Source: JAFDZV01 sp964455525 (GTDB lineage Bacteria; Bacteroidota; Ignavibacteria; OLB7). From it: a stretch of DNA of 64,000 nucleotides. The stretch covers positions 186,001 through 250,000 of the forward strand of contig CAYVWR010000005.1 in assembly GCA_964455525.1 (NCBI GenBank). The letters run 5' to 3'. The translations under genes and the position numbers were made by a program. Of the stretch, positions 53,541 to 62,868 are shown piece after piece (position 1 is the stretch's first letter; each line of letters starts with the position of its first letter). The notes under the pieces were generated by a model. That model did no database searches, was not told where the DNA came from, and saw only the letters and a program-made list of their open reading frames with translations.

Positions 53541-54283
53541 GCAGGACCGTTCTTATCACTGGGGCCGGTCGGCGTATCGGGCGCGCCCTTGCGCTCGGCT
53601 TTGCCGAGCGAGGATGGCGTCTGGTGCTGCATTATGGCAGATCGGAGGATCGTGCGCGCGAAACCCTGCGCGATGTGCAGGCGCAGGGTGCCGAAGCCCT
53701 GCTCCTTCAGGCGGATGTGCGAAGTCGCCAGGCGGTGCGCCATATGGTCGATGAGGCCTGCAATCGCTTCGGACAGATCGATGTGCTGGTAAACAATGCC
53801 GGGGTCTATCCGCGATCGGCACCGATTGCCGAGGTGACCGAGGAGATGTGGCGCGACGTTCTGGAGACCAATCTGTACGGGGAGTTTTTTACGGCGCAGG
53901 CCGTTGCCGAGCGGATGCTGGAACAAGGGGTCGAGGGAAGGATCGTAAATTTCTCCTCGCTTGGTGCCTATCAGATCTGGAAGGATCGCATCCCCTATAA
54001 TGTATCGAAGGCGGCGGTGGTGCAGTTGACCCGGGCGCTTGCGCGAGCGCTTGCGCCCACTATTACGGTAAATTCGGTGGCCCCCGGCGCCATCGAGATT
54101 CCCGATGATCCTGCGCCGGGAATGCTTCTTCCGGCCGGGCGGATCCCGATGCGCCGCTATGGCACAACCGACGATCTCTTCCGAGCCGTCTGGTTCTTTG
54201 CAGCCGAGGCTACCTACATCACCGGGCAGACCCTGATCGTGGATGGTGGCCTCAATATCGCGCAGGAAACCTCGCAGCAGTAG
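53537..54283 (+). CDS. Short-chain dehydrogenase/reductase, pteridine-reductase-like
   Basis: A 248-residue SDR. The nucleotide-binding motif is TGAGRRIG (8-15), followed by NNAGV, catalytic Ser in NFSSLGAY, and the YxxxK pair in YNVSK. The Arg in TGAGRRIG matches the pteridine-reductase branch (TGxxxRhG), which uses NADPH. Coupling to ygfZ, a folate-linked protein, supports a pterin or folate role, but a fatty-acid-type reductase is also possible. Confidence 0.85.
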   Translation: MSRTVLITGAGRRIGRALALGFAERGWRLVLHYGRSEDRARETLRDVQAQGAEALLLQADVRSRQAVRHMVDEACNRFGQIDVLVNNAGVYPRSAPIAEVTEEMWRDVLETNLYGEFFTAQAVAERMLEQGVEGRIVNFSSLGAYQIWKDRIPYNVSKAAVVQLTRALARALAPTITVNSVAPGAIEIPDDPAPGMLLPAGRIPMRRYGTTDDLFRAVWFFAAEATYITGQTLIVDGGLNIAQETSQQ

Positions 54284-54465
54284 AAGGTATGCAACAAATC
54301 GGATGATCGCCGTTCAAATTGCACGGTGTATAATCGGTCTGTATCTGTACCTTTCGTTTCGGATGAATAGTCTGGAGCCGGATCTGCCGATGTGGCTATC
54401 CCGAGGTTCTGCTCCATGCTCCTTGTCACGACAGACTATCGACTACTGACAACTGATAAAAATTC

Positions 54466-55332
54466 ATGTCGACACCATATGTGCAGGGGCCGGATCAGCC
54501 TCTGCTGAAGGCATACAACAACCCGGAGTTTGTCAATAGCCCCGAGGCTCGTATCCTCCGCATCATGGCGGAATATATGGAGCCAACCTCCCGGTTCGAC
54601 CGGCATAATGTGCGGGGGGCGGTGGTGTTCTTCGGCTCGGCCCGCATTATCCCGCCGGAGCGTGCCGATGATGAAATAGCCGCCGTTGAGCGGCAGATAG
54701 GGCAGGTCCAGGAGGGTGAGCATCGCGATCTTCTGATGCGGACCCTGGTCTCTCTGCAAGGGAAACGGCGGATGAGCCGGTATTACACCGAGGCCGCCGA
54801 GCTTGCCCGCCGTATGACCGAGTGGGGAATGCGCCATACACCGGAAGGGGGACAGAAGAAGTTCCTTGTCTGTTCCGGCGGAGGGCCGGGCATCATGGAA
54901 GCCGCAAACCTTGGCGCTCATATGGCCAATGGTGAGTCGATCGGGCTGAATATCTCCCTTCCGTTCGAGCAGATGCCGAATCAGTACATCTCGGCCACGT
55001 TCAATCTCGAGTTCCATTATTTCTTCATGCGGAAGCTCTTCTTTATGTCGCTGGCAAATGCGCTGGTGGTGTTCCCCGGAGGCTTTGGCACGTTCGATGA
55101 ATTGATGGAGGCGCTGACGCTTGTACAGACCCAGAAGGTTTCCAAGCATCTGCCCATCGTCCTCTATGGAACCGAGTTCTGGGAAGAGGTGATCAATATA
55201 CCCCGTATGGCAGAGCTTGGGGTGATATCGTTCGAGGATCTTGCGCTGTTCCATCGCTCGGATGATGTCGATGATGCGTACGAATATCTCACAAGCAGCC
55301 TGGCCAAGTATCACGGTCTGGATCAATCCTGA
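54466..55332 (+). CDS. LOG-family nucleotide/cytokinin riboside phosphoribohydrolase-like protein
   Basis: A 288-residue protein of the LOG family. Both signature motifs are present: GGGPGIMEAAN and PGGFGTFDELMEAL, which bind the nucleotide and carry the catalytic Arg/Glu. The N-terminal 90 residues form an extension common in the longer PpnN/YgdH-like group. The reaction is probably release of a base from a nucleoside 5'-monophosphate. Its substrate is unknown. Confidence 0.9.
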   Translation: MSTPYVQGPDQPLLKAYNNPEFVNSPEARILRIMAEYMEPTSRFDRHNVRGAVVFFGSARIIPPERADDEIAAVERQIGQVQEGEHRDLLMRTLVSLQGKRRMSRYYTEAAELARRMTEWGMRHTPEGGQKKFLVCSGGGPGIMEAANLGAHMANGESIGLNISLPFEQMPNQYISATFNLEFHYFFMRKLFFMSLANALVVFPGGFGTFDELMEALTLVQTQKVSKHLPIVLYGTEFWEEVINIPRMAELGVISFEDLALFHRSDDVDDAYEYLTSSLAKYHGLDQS

Positions 55333-55458
55333 CCGTGCGATCGACCCTGATGTTCCGGCGTTCCTTCGGCTCGGGAACCCAGGTGTGTGCCCCTTTCTTG
55401 TTTCCGATGCTGCCGTTGCAGACGGCGGGTTTTGCATATGGTGGCTAGCCTTCTACTC

Positions 55459-56373
55459 ATGGACCAAACAGTTATCGAACAGGAATATCGCGTCAGGAAC
55501 TCGTCGCAGATACGTGCCATCCTTTCGCTGCTGGATGATCCCGATCCGGTGGTGCAAAGCTCGATTCGCGATCGTCTGCTGGAGCTTGGCGAGCTTGCCG
55601 TGCCGGCACTTCGGAAGGTGAGCCTGGCGGGGGAGAACGAGCTTGCTCGCACAAACTCCGAGATGCTGCTGCGCGATATCGGGATTCGCAAATTTCGCTC
55701 GGCCCTCGATGTGATACTCGCCTCCAGACTGGCCGCCAGGCCCTACAACGGCGATATCGATCTGGAACAGGGCGCGTTTGCGGTGGCGCTGATTCGCTAT
55801 CCGGAGATGCAGGCAGGGGAGTATATCCAGCAGCTCGATACCATGGCGGCGCTTCTTGATGATCGCCTTCGTGGTTGCGACAATGGTTATATGGTGGTGC
55901 GGGAGATCAACCAGTATCTCTTTCAGCATCTTGGCTTCCAGGGATGCAGGGAGGATCGTGATAGCTACTTCGATCCGGAGAACTCCTGTATGAATCGTGT
56001 CCTGGAACGGCGTATCGGTATTCCTATCACCCTCTCGGTCATCTACCTGCTGCTTGCTCGGCGTCTTGATCTTCCATTCTATGGCATCGGCTTTCCTACC
56101 CGCTTCCTTGTGAAATACCAGTCGCCGAGCGAGGAGTTCTATGTGGATGCGTTCAAGGGAGGGATCATCATCAACTATAGCGATTGCCGGCAGTTCCTCC
56201 GCGAGATCAATGTCCCGTACCGGCCGGAGTTTCTGGAGCCGATAAGCAATGCAAAGACGGTGGCAAGGATGCTCCGCAACCTTGTTGAAATCCATAAGCA
56301 TAACGATCCCATGCTGGCAGACGAGCTGGAACAGGGAATCGCCTTGCTTGTCGGGGTCGATCAGGAGCGCTGA
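55459..56373 (+). CDS. SirB1/transglutaminase-like family protein
   Basis: A protein of about 304 residues. Family segments include DIDLEQGAFAVALIRYP, NRVLERRIGIPITLSVIYLLLARRLDLP and YVDAFKGG. The N-terminal 75 residues resemble helical repeats. In related SirB1 proteins the transglutaminase fold lacks strict catalytic residues; the function is not known. ATG 55438 is an alternative start. A terminator-like element follows. Confidence 0.83.
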   Translation: MDQTVIEQEYRVRNSSQIRAILSLLDDPDPVVQSSIRDRLLELGELAVPALRKVSLAGENELARTNSEMLLRDIGIRKFRSALDVILASRLAARPYNGDIDLEQGAFAVALIRYPEMQAGEYIQQLDTMAALLDDRLRGCDNGYMVVREINQYLFQHLGFQGCREDRDSYFDPENSCMNRVLERRIGIPITLSVIYLLLARRLDLPFYGIGFPTRFLVKYQSPSEEFYVDAFKGGIIINYSDCRQFLREINVPYRPEFLEPISNAKTVARMLRNLVEIHKHNDPMLADELEQGIALLVGVDQER

Positions 56374-56410
56374 GCCATACGGCTCTCTTGGGGCAGTTGT
56401 CCGCCCGGAT

Positions 56411-56458
56411 CAGAAGCCCGGATGTCGTTCCCGGCTTCTGGCCTGGGCCGTTTTTTTT
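56411..56458 (+). terminator. Possible terminator of the SirB1-like gene
   Basis: CAGAAGCC pairs with GGCTTCTG across an inner CGG/CC extension, and a short GC-rich stretch leads to TTTTTTTT at 56451-56458. The T-run is 10 bases from the stem, so the exact fold is uncertain, but an 8-base T-run after the stop suggests termination. Confidence 0.5.
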
Positions 56459-56462
56459 GTTG

Positions 56463-57095
56463 CTACTTTCCTCCCGCTGCCACCCCGCCACGACGTCGCC
56501 TGATAATCCAGCGTGCCAGAAAATAGACTGCCAGCCCCGTCAGGACAATCGCCACTCCCCAGCCATATCGCCGGAGAATCTCCTCCCCCTGTCGCCAGTT
56601 GCTTCCAAGGAAGGCACCCAGCTCCAGAACCAGGATGTTCCAGGCGAGCGCGCTTACCGCGCACAGGAGCGTGGTACGGATGATCTCCAGCTTCGACATC
56701 CCGGCAAAGAAGCTTATAACCGCCCGTGTGCCGGAGAGAAAACGGTTTGCTACGATCACCCAGTATCCGTATTTGTCGAACCATCGGTCCACTTTTGTCA
56801 ACGATGCACGGCTCAGAAATGGCACCTTGTTCGCCTCTATCCAGCGCCTGCCATAGCGGCGCCCGAGTGCAAATGCGGTAAGGAACCCAAGCGTGCTGCC
56901 AAGCGTGGCAATCGTTATGGCAGGGATATGGCCAATTGTCCCGAGCCCGATCAGGGTCGCTATAAAAAGCAGGATAAAATCGCTGGGCGATGGGGGAACG
57001 ATGTTCTCGATGTATGCAGCGATAAAGATGGCCGCATACAGCCCGGCAGGCGGAAGCCCGCCAAGCCATTGTACTATGGATTCTGCGTCTGGCAT
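56463..57095 (-). CDS. DedA/SNARE-associated family membrane protein
   Basis: A 210-residue polytopic inner-membrane protein of the DedA/VTT family, with about five hydrophobic segments. It carries the family's ENIVPPSPSDFILLF near the N terminus and FDKYGYWVIVANRFLSGTRAVISFFAGMSK, which contains the conserved Arg. These proteins act in phospholipid recycling. ATG 57095 starts the conserved region; the frame is open further upstream without support. Confidence 0.9.
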   Translation of the reverse strand: MPDAESIVQWLGGLPPAGLYAAIFIAAYIENIVPPSPSDFILLFIATLIGLGTIGHIPAITIATLGSTLGFLTAFALGRRYGRRWIEANKVPFLSRASLTKVDRWFDKYGYWVIVANRFLSGTRAVISFFAGMSKLEIIRTTLLCAVSALAWNILVLELGAFLGSNWRQGEEILRRYGWGVAIVLTGLAVYFLARWIIRRRRGGVAAGGK

Positions 57096-57213
57096 TGCTC
57101 TAGCTCGTTCGGCAACTGGATGGGTCCTTCGGATGCTGTCTCCGTCAGGGGCAGGCAACGTGGGCTGAGCACGGGAAATACATGCCAGCCCGATGGTTTG
57201 CTGCACCAACGAA

Positions 57214-57250
57214 AACGCCCGGCACGTTGTTTCAAACGATGCCGGGCGTT
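57214..57250 (-). terminator. Intrinsic terminator of rpmB
   Basis: AACGCCCGGCA pairs with TGCCGGGCGTT in an 11-bp stem with a 15-base loop, followed on the minus strand by TTCG. It lies 23 bases after the rpmB stop. Confidence 0.6.
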
Positions 57251-57272
57251 GAGAATCTGTCCTACCCTGCCG

Positions 57273-57500
57273 TTACTTGCCGCGGTTGAGGTCCGCCATC
57301 ATGGCGCGATAACCCTTCTTGTCAAGAGTCTTCAGAGCCTTAGCGGTAGCCTTTACCTTGATCCAGCGCTTCTCATCTTCGATCCAGATACGCTTGGTCT
57401 GAAGGTTTGGCATAAAACGGCGGTTGGTAACGTTGTGCGCGTGGGAGATGCTGCCACCATAGGTGGGGCCAAGTCCCGTGAGTTCGCAGCGACGTGCCAT
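57273..57500 (-). CDS. rpmB: 50S ribosomal protein bL28
   Basis: A 75-residue L28 protein. It starts MARRCELTG and contains NVTNRRFMPNLQ, RIWIEDEKR and the KVKATAKALKTLDKKG stretch. Length is normal for the family. It stands alone with its own terminator and a possible promoter upstream. AAGGAGTAGAG lies before the ATG. Confidence 0.97.
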   Translation of the reverse strand: MARRCELTGLGPTYGGSISHAHNVTNRRFMPNLQTKRIWIEDEKRWIKVKATAKALKTLDKKGYRAMMADLNRGK

Positions 57501-57554
57501 GATCTCTACTCCTTGTTCTATTAGTAAATGTCGTTCTTACAGTTGAAAGAAGCG

Positions 57555-57585
57555 CAAGTTAGATAAACGAGCCGTTTGCACCAAA
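57555..57585 (-). promoter_or_regulatory. Possible Bacteroidota-type promoter of rpmB
   Basis: On the minus strand TTTG (57585-57582) is followed 20 bases later by TAACTTG (57561-57555), close to the Bacteroidota consensus TTTG-N19-TAnnTTTG. It lies about 55-85 bases before the rpmB start. Found by eye. Confidence 0.35.
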
Positions 57586-57672
57586 CGTAAAGTCGTCACG
57601 GATCTTTAACGAAACGACGAAAAACGCTCGAAATGGGCGAAGCAGGTTGTTGCCGCTCGTTATATTGGCCCG

Positions 57673-58632
57673 ATGATGCAGACGAAGATTCTTGATGCGC
57701 TGCGTGGCGACTCCTGCGATGCGGCGATCGCCGAGGCTGCCGGTTTGCTTCTGAGCGGGGAGGTGGTCGCCTTCCCAACGGAGACGGTGTATGGCCTTGG
57801 TGCCGATGCGCTGAACCCGGCGGCGATCGCCCGGGTGTTCCAGGCCAAGGGAAGGCCCTCCGATAATCCGCTGATCGTTCATGTGGGCGCCCCGGAGGAC
57901 CTTTCGCGATGCGCTCGTCTGGACGATCGCTCGCGCCTTCTGATCGCTGCGTTCATGCCCGGCCCGCTGACGTTGGTGCTGCCGTCGGACCCTGCGATCC
58001 CTGCGATCGCTCGCGCTGGCCTGCCAACCGTGGCGCTCCGTGTTCCGGCACATCCGGTGGCGGCCAGATTGCTTCTACAAACCGGGCCGCTGGTTGCCCC
58101 GTCGGCCAATCTGTCCGGTCGGCCAAGCCCTACGACCGCCGCCCATGTCTATGCCGATCTCGCCGGGCGCATCCCGGCCATTCTGGATGGCGGCCCCTGC
58201 CGCCTTGGCATCGAGTCCACCGTGGTTGATCTGAGCACAGAGCAGTGTGTTCTGCTTCGCCCCGGCCTTGTCACCCGGCAGGCGATAGAGTCGGTGCTCG
58301 GCGAGCCGGTGGTTGCTGGCGGAACGGCAGGGGAGGTGCCTCGCGCTCCAGGGATGAAATACCGCCATTATGCTCCGGGAGCTACCGTGCGGGTTATCGC
58401 CTCCGCTGTGTTGCCCCCTGTGGTGGCAGGGAAACGGCGGATGATCCTGACCCCGCCATCACATCTGCTCCTGTTTCCTGGAGAAGATGTGCGCCCCCTT
58501 CGGGAACCCTCCCTCTACGCCCTCTTTCGCGCCGCCGATGCCGAGGGAATCGGCGAGATCCTTATCTATGCTCCGCCGGGTGAAGTGAATGCCGGTCTGC
58601 TTGATAGAATCCGCAAGGCGGCCGAGCCGTAG
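57673..58632 (+). CDS. Threonylcarbamoyl-AMP synthase (Sua5/YwlC type)
   Basis: A 319-residue Sua5-type protein that makes threonylcarbamoyl-AMP for the t6A modification of tRNA. The YrdC domain covers about 13-200 (VAFPTETVYGLGADA, AKGRPSDNPLIVHV, MPGPLTLVL and VAPSANLSGRPSPT). The C-terminal Sua5 domain follows the linker APGMKYRHYAPGA. Length is normal for the long form; TsaC-type short proteins lack the second domain. Two adjacent ATGs (57673, 57676-like context) do not change the call. Confidence 0.93.
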   Translation: MMQTKILDALRGDSCDAAIAEAAGLLLSGEVVAFPTETVYGLGADALNPAAIARVFQAKGRPSDNPLIVHVGAPEDLSRCARLDDRSRLLIAAFMPGPLTLVLPSDPAIPAIARAGLPTVALRVPAHPVAARLLLQTGPLVAPSANLSGRPSPTTAAHVYADLAGRIPAILDGGPCRLGIESTVVDLSTEQCVLLRPGLVTRQAIESVLGEPVVAGGTAGEVPRAPGMKYRHYAPGATVRVIASAVLPPVVAGKRRMILTPPSHLLLFPGEDVRPLREPSLYALFRAADAEGIGEILIYAPPGEVNAGLLDRIRKAAEP

Positions 58633-58680
58633 AGCCAGCGTATAAAACCGTTTATTATGCCAGCCGACTCCATTCCCTCC

Positions 58681-59991
58681 ATGAAACGATCGTACAGGCA
58701 GTATTGCCTCCTGCTGTTGATGGTGGTTCTGGCCGTTCCCGTGCTCCGGGCGCAGGATGCGGAGCAACAGGCCCGGAGCGATGTCGAGTATCTCGCCTCG
58801 CCTGCATTGAAAGGGCGGGGGTATCTCTTTGGCGGACATACTCTTGCAGCCTCCTATATCCGGGAGCGCTTTCAGGGGATCGGCCTTGATACCCTTCCAG
58901 GGGGGCACTATCAGCACTTTACCGTGCGTGTGAACGAGTTTCCGGCGGGGCCGGTGCTCCGTATCAATGGCGTCGATCTGGTGCCGGGACGCCAGTTTCT
59001 GCCGGATGGCAGCTCCGGCAGCGGCACCAGCATCGGCAATGCGTCCTGGGTACGGGCCGGAAGCGGGCTTGTGGTCCCGCAGAGGGGGTATAACGATTTC
59101 CAGGGACGTTATCCCAGGGGGATCATGGCGGTGATCGATGAAGCCGTGCCGGAAACGATGAGCGCCGATACGACGATCAGCCGAAGCCTCCTTGCGCTCC
59201 CGACCCGTGTGAACACTGCCGCGATGCTTGGCGCATCGGCCGTGATCGTACGGGTCGAGCGCCTGACCCATGGCAGCTACGGCGAGCCGGTAGGCATTCC
59301 CGTCTTCAAGGTTCTGCGCGATGCCCTTCCCGATTCGATCGCGAGCATCTATTATTCCGTGCGCAATTCCTACCAGCAGACCGTGACGCAGAACGTGATA
59401 GGGTACATCAGGGGAAGGAGATATCCCGATCGGTTCCTTCTGCTCTGCGCTCATTACGACCATCTTGGCGCCTTCTCCTCGGTCTATTTCCCCGGTGCCA
59501 ACGATAATGCAAGCGGCGTTGCCATGCTGCTGAGCCTTGCACAGCATTTCAAGGACCACCCGCCGGAGTATTCCGTGGCATTTGTCGCGTTCTCGGGAGA
59601 GGAGATTGGTCTTCTCGGCTCACAATATTTTGCCGAGCACCCACCGCTCGATCTCTCGGCGGTTCGGTTTGTGCTCAATATGGATATGGCCGCCAGTGGA
59701 AAGGATGGCATAACAGCGGTCGGGGGAGCCGTCTTCGGCGATGAGTTCGCACTATTGCAGGAGGCTGCCAATCGTGCTGGGGTATATGATGTGCGCAAGC
59801 GGGAGAACGCCCCGAACAGCGATCACTATCCCATTGTCAGCCGTGGGGTGCCAGGGTTCTATGTGTATCCTTTTACCGGACTTCAGCCGTACCATCATAT
59901 CGATGATCGTCCCGAGACGTTGCAATGGGATGTCTTTATGCGCCTTCGCACCATTGTTCTCTCCTTTCTCGACGCATTGCAGCAGAAGTGA
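58681..59991 (+). CDS. Secreted M28-family zinc metallopeptidase
   Basis: A 436-residue exported protein with a signal peptide (about 5-24, ending VLRAQ). The catalytic domain has the family's co-catalytic zinc motifs: HYDHLG, NDNASG, GEEIGLLGS, NMDM and SDHYP. A domain inserted between the N terminus and the catalytic part (about 100-220) resembles a PA domain. It probably acts as an aminopeptidase in the periplasm or outside the cell. ATG 58657 is a possible earlier start. Confidence 0.9.
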   Translation: MKRSYRQYCLLLLMVVLAVPVLRAQDAEQQARSDVEYLASPALKGRGYLFGGHTLAASYIRERFQGIGLDTLPGGHYQHFTVRVNEFPAGPVLRINGVDLVPGRQFLPDGSSGSGTSIGNASWVRAGSGLVVPQRGYNDFQGRYPRGIMAVIDEAVPETMSADTTISRSLLALPTRVNTAAMLGASAVIVRVERLTHGSYGEPVGIPVFKVLRDALPDSIASIYYSVRNSYQQTVTQNVIGYIRGRRYPDRFLLLCAHYDHLGAFSSVYFPGANDNASGVAMLLSLAQHFKDHPPEYSVAFVAFSGEEIGLLGSQYFAEHPPLDLSAVRFVLNMDMAASGKDGITAVGGAVFGDEFALLQEAANRAGVYDVRKRENAPNSDHYPIVSRGVPGFYVYPFTGLQPYHHIDDRPETLQWDVFMRLRTIVLSFLDALQQK

Positions 59992-60061
59992 TCGCCGCTC
60001 GGATGGGGGCGCGGCCCTGGTGATACGATATCACCGCCGAAGACAACCAGCCGTCTTAAAT

Positions 60062-60107
60062 GCAGGGGGCGCGGCAGCTTTGCCAAAGCTTGTCCGGTGC
60101 CCCCTGC
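60062..60107. repeat. Branched hairpin between convergent genes
   Basis: GCAGGGGGC pairs with GCCCCCTGC, with an inner stem AGCTTT/AAAGCT, in the gap between the M28 gene and the reductase gene that runs towards it. A CGTCGTTTCG stretch follows. It probably acts as a shared transcription end, but a T-run is missing. Confidence 0.5.
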
Positions 60108-60148
60108 GTCGTTTCGCAAGCTGATCCGTTTATCAAGCTGCCGCTGTA

Positions 60149-61021
60149 TCAGATGGTTGTGCTCTGGTTCAGTTCCGCCATCTCCTCATCGCTCAACTTC
60201 AGATCGGCAGCTTCCACGTTCTCGGCGAGATGCTCGAACTTCCTGGTTCCAGGGATCGGCAGCATCACCGCTGAGCGCTGGAGCAGCCATGCAAGCGCCA
60301 CGATATGCGCCGATGCCTTGTGGCGGCGGGCGATCTCCTCCAGGATATTCGATTGCTTTTCCAGTTCCGGTGCTTTTCCCGAGCCTCCGACCGGGTTCCA
60401 GGGGATGTAAGTGATCCGGTTCTTCTGGCAGAACTCCAGCAGCTCGCTCTCGCTGCGCTGGTTGATCACCGAGAACTGGTTCTGCAACGAGACGATCCGT
60501 GCCTCCTGCATGCTACGTTCCAACTGGGCAAGAGAGAAATTGGAGACGCCGACATGCCGGATCTTTCCCTGGCGCTGAAGATCGGCCAGCATGCCCACGC
60601 TATCCTCTACCGGAACGTCGGGATCGGGCGCATGAAGCTGATACAGCTCGATGCAGTCGGTTTCGAGGGCCTTCAGGCTGGCCTCGCACGCCTTGCGCAA
60701 ATGGTCCGGATGCCCATTCCGTTCCCATCGGCCCTCAGGGCGGACGCTTCCTCCCTTGGTGGCCACTACAACACGCGAGCGGCGCTCTCCATTGAGAGCT
60801 TTTGCGATCAGCCGCTCGTTATGCCCGGTTTCCGAGTCGTCGGCACAATAGGCGTCGGCGGTATCGATAAAGTCTATTCCCAGCTCATCGACGGCGCGTT
60901 GCAGGAGCCGTATTGACTCCTCTTCGGAGGGCCGCCGCTCCGGTGTGATCGACAGGTGCATGGCACCGTAGCCGATCTCATGAACCCACAGTTCCGTGTT
61001 GCCGATCTGTCGCTTGGTCAT
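60149..61021 (-). CDS. Aldo/keto reductase
   Basis: A 290-residue NADPH-dependent reductase. Catalytic residues sit in DTADAY (Asp, Tyr), ATKGG (Lys) and LHAPD (His). The cofactor loop IPGTRKFEHLAENV is near the C terminus. The physiological substrate cannot be told from sequence. It stands alone on the minus strand, converging on the M28 gene. Confidence 0.92.
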   Translation of the reverse strand: MTKRQIGNTELWVHEIGYGAMHLSITPERRPSEEESIRLLQRAVDELGIDFIDTADAYCADDSETGHNERLIAKALNGERRSRVVVATKGGSVRPEGRWERNGHPDHLRKACEASLKALETDCIELYQLHAPDPDVPVEDSVGMLADLQRQGKIRHVGVSNFSLAQLERSMQEARIVSLQNQFSVINQRSESELLEFCQKNRITYIPWNPVGGSGKAPELEKQSNILEEIARRHKASAHIVALAWLLQRSAVMLPIPGTRKFEHLAENVEAADLKLSDEEMAELNQSTTI

Positions 61022-61176
61022 GGAGATAATGTGATATTGGTTTCAGTTGCCAGTATTCCGCCATCCGTTGTCATCCGCCCCGATCGGGTTGCTGCACGTG
61101 CGTGTATGCAGCACAGTGCCGCTCTCTCGGTTGTTGGGGGTGACACCTTGCACGGCGTATAGTGTGTTCAGCGGGC

Positions 61177-62673
61177 CTACACGCGTTTCTGCATCCAGCT
61201 CTGACCGCGGACGGCAAGGGTTCCGACGATTGCAAGTATCAGGTAGCCGATGCTTATCGCCAGGAACACACCGGTCTCGGCCAGCGGGGTGAAACGTGAG
61301 AGGATATATGCCAGCGGTATCTGCACCAGAAAGAGCATGCTTGCCACGATCATCATCGAGCGCAGGGAATGTCCGGCGCCGGAGAGCGATCGGGTGGCGG
61401 TCTGGCCGATCACAAAGAAGATATAGCCGAATACCGCGATGTGCAGATAGCGTATCGTCAGCGTGATGACCGTTGGGTCCTCGGTAAAGATGCGGGCGAT
61501 GTTTTCGGCAAAGAGGTAGATGCAGATGCCCATCATCATGATGACCCCGCCGAGGTGCCGGATTGCTGTCTGACGGAACAGCGCCACTCGTTCCAGCTTC
61601 CCCGCGCCAAGATTCTGGCTCACCAGCGTTTCAATGGCAATGCCGGTAGCGAAGATCGGCATAAAGACCAGGATATCGACCTTCAGGCCGATCGTGTAGG
61701 CGGCCGCGGCCGCCGTGCCGAAGAGATTGGCAATGGAGATGATAATCACCCGCGAAGTGCTTACCGCAAGCGTCTGCAATGATGAGCCGATGCCGATACG
61801 GAATATCCCGGCGATAACGCTCCAGTCGAACCGGAGCGTGGGACGATACAGCCGGATGTTCAGTTTGCCGCTATAGATGGCGTAGGCGCTTATGGCTGCG
61901 CCAACCCACTGCGCTATGGAGGTTGAAAGCGCCGCACCCTGAATGCCCATGCGTGGCATGCCGAACATGCCGAAGATCAGAATCGGATCGACGCATACAT
62001 TGACCAGCGCCGAGATGATAAGCACCGCCATCGGAAACACGGTGTTGCCGGTCGAGCGCACGGTGCAATTGGTCTGGAATGTCAGGAGATTGCCTGGAAA
62101 GCCGATCAGCAGCGTGAGCAGATAGGCCTCGGTATATCCCAGCATCTCCCCTTCAAGGCCAAGCATCGGAAGGATGGGGGGGAGGATGAAATAAAGCGCC
62201 AGTGCCGCCAGCGTGGAGTAGACCGCCATAAAGGTGAACGCCTGCGTCGCGATTGCCGAGGCCTGCCGCGACCGCTGCTCTCCCATCCGCCGTGCCACCA
62301 CGATCCCCGTGCCGATACAGAAACCGCTGCCGATGGTAAAGAGCACAAAATTGATCTGGTCGCTGAAGCCGAGCGCTGCGGTGGCCGTATCTCCCAGACG
62401 GGAGACGAAATACATATCGGTCCAGGAGTAGATGGCATTGATCATGAAACCGAAGGCGAGCGGGATCGTCAGGCGCCAGAGCGTGCCCGCAACCGGGCCT
62501 TCGGTAAGCGTGGAGGCCGGGGTGCCGGATCGCCAGCGTGCAGTCCTTCCTTTGTCCGTATCATCCTTCTCCGCATTGCTGCGGTTGCCCCTTTGGTCCG
62601 GCTCCGTCGTCTCGGCCTGTTCCATTGCCTCCCCTGTCGTTTCCCATTCGTTTCCCAGCCGCTTGTCGCTCAT
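61177..62673 (-). CDS. MATE-family multidrug efflux transporter
   Basis: A protein of about 498 residues with 12 predicted membrane helices in two similar halves. The family pattern LWRLTIPLAFGFMINAIYSWTD begins the first half, and later segments such as LVSQNLGAGKLERVALFRQT mark the second. It exports cationic compounds using an ion gradient. The first 60 residues are charged and disordered, with three possible starts: 62673, 62625 (preceded by AGGGGAGG) and 62745. Confidence 0.9.
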   Translation of the reverse strand: MSDKRLGNEWETTGEAMEQAETTEPDQRGNRSNAEKDDTDKGRTARWRSGTPASTLTEGPVAGTLWRLTIPLAFGFMINAIYSWTDMYFVSRLGDTATAALGFSDQINFVLFTIGSGFCIGTGIVVARRMGEQRSRQASAIATQAFTFMAVYSTLAALALYFILPPILPMLGLEGEMLGYTEAYLLTLLIGFPGNLLTFQTNCTVRSTGNTVFPMAVLIISALVNVCVDPILIFGMFGMPRMGIQGAALSTSIAQWVGAAISAYAIYSGKLNIRLYRPTLRFDWSVIAGIFRIGIGSSLQTLAVSTSRVIIISIANLFGTAAAAAYTIGLKVDILVFMPIFATGIAIETLVSQNLGAGKLERVALFRQTAIRHLGGVIMMMGICIYLFAENIARIFTEDPTVITLTIRYLHIAVFGYIFFVIGQTATRSLSGAGHSLRSMMIVASMLFLVQIPLAYILSRFTPLAETGVFLAISIGYLILAIVGTLAVRGQSWMQKRV

Positions 62674-62868
62674 CCTTTCATTGTCTCCGAAGAGATTCCC
62701 AACATACGGAAGGGTAGTGCCTTTGAATGGTTGTAAACGTTTCAAGATGCTACATAATAGGCGCCCGAGGCGGAAACCACGGGTGCCGGTGCCATTATTC
62801 CGTCAAACTTCGCGCCGATCGGCAGGGAATATTTTGTCCGGGCGCATTGGAATTTTATGTTGTGCCCC

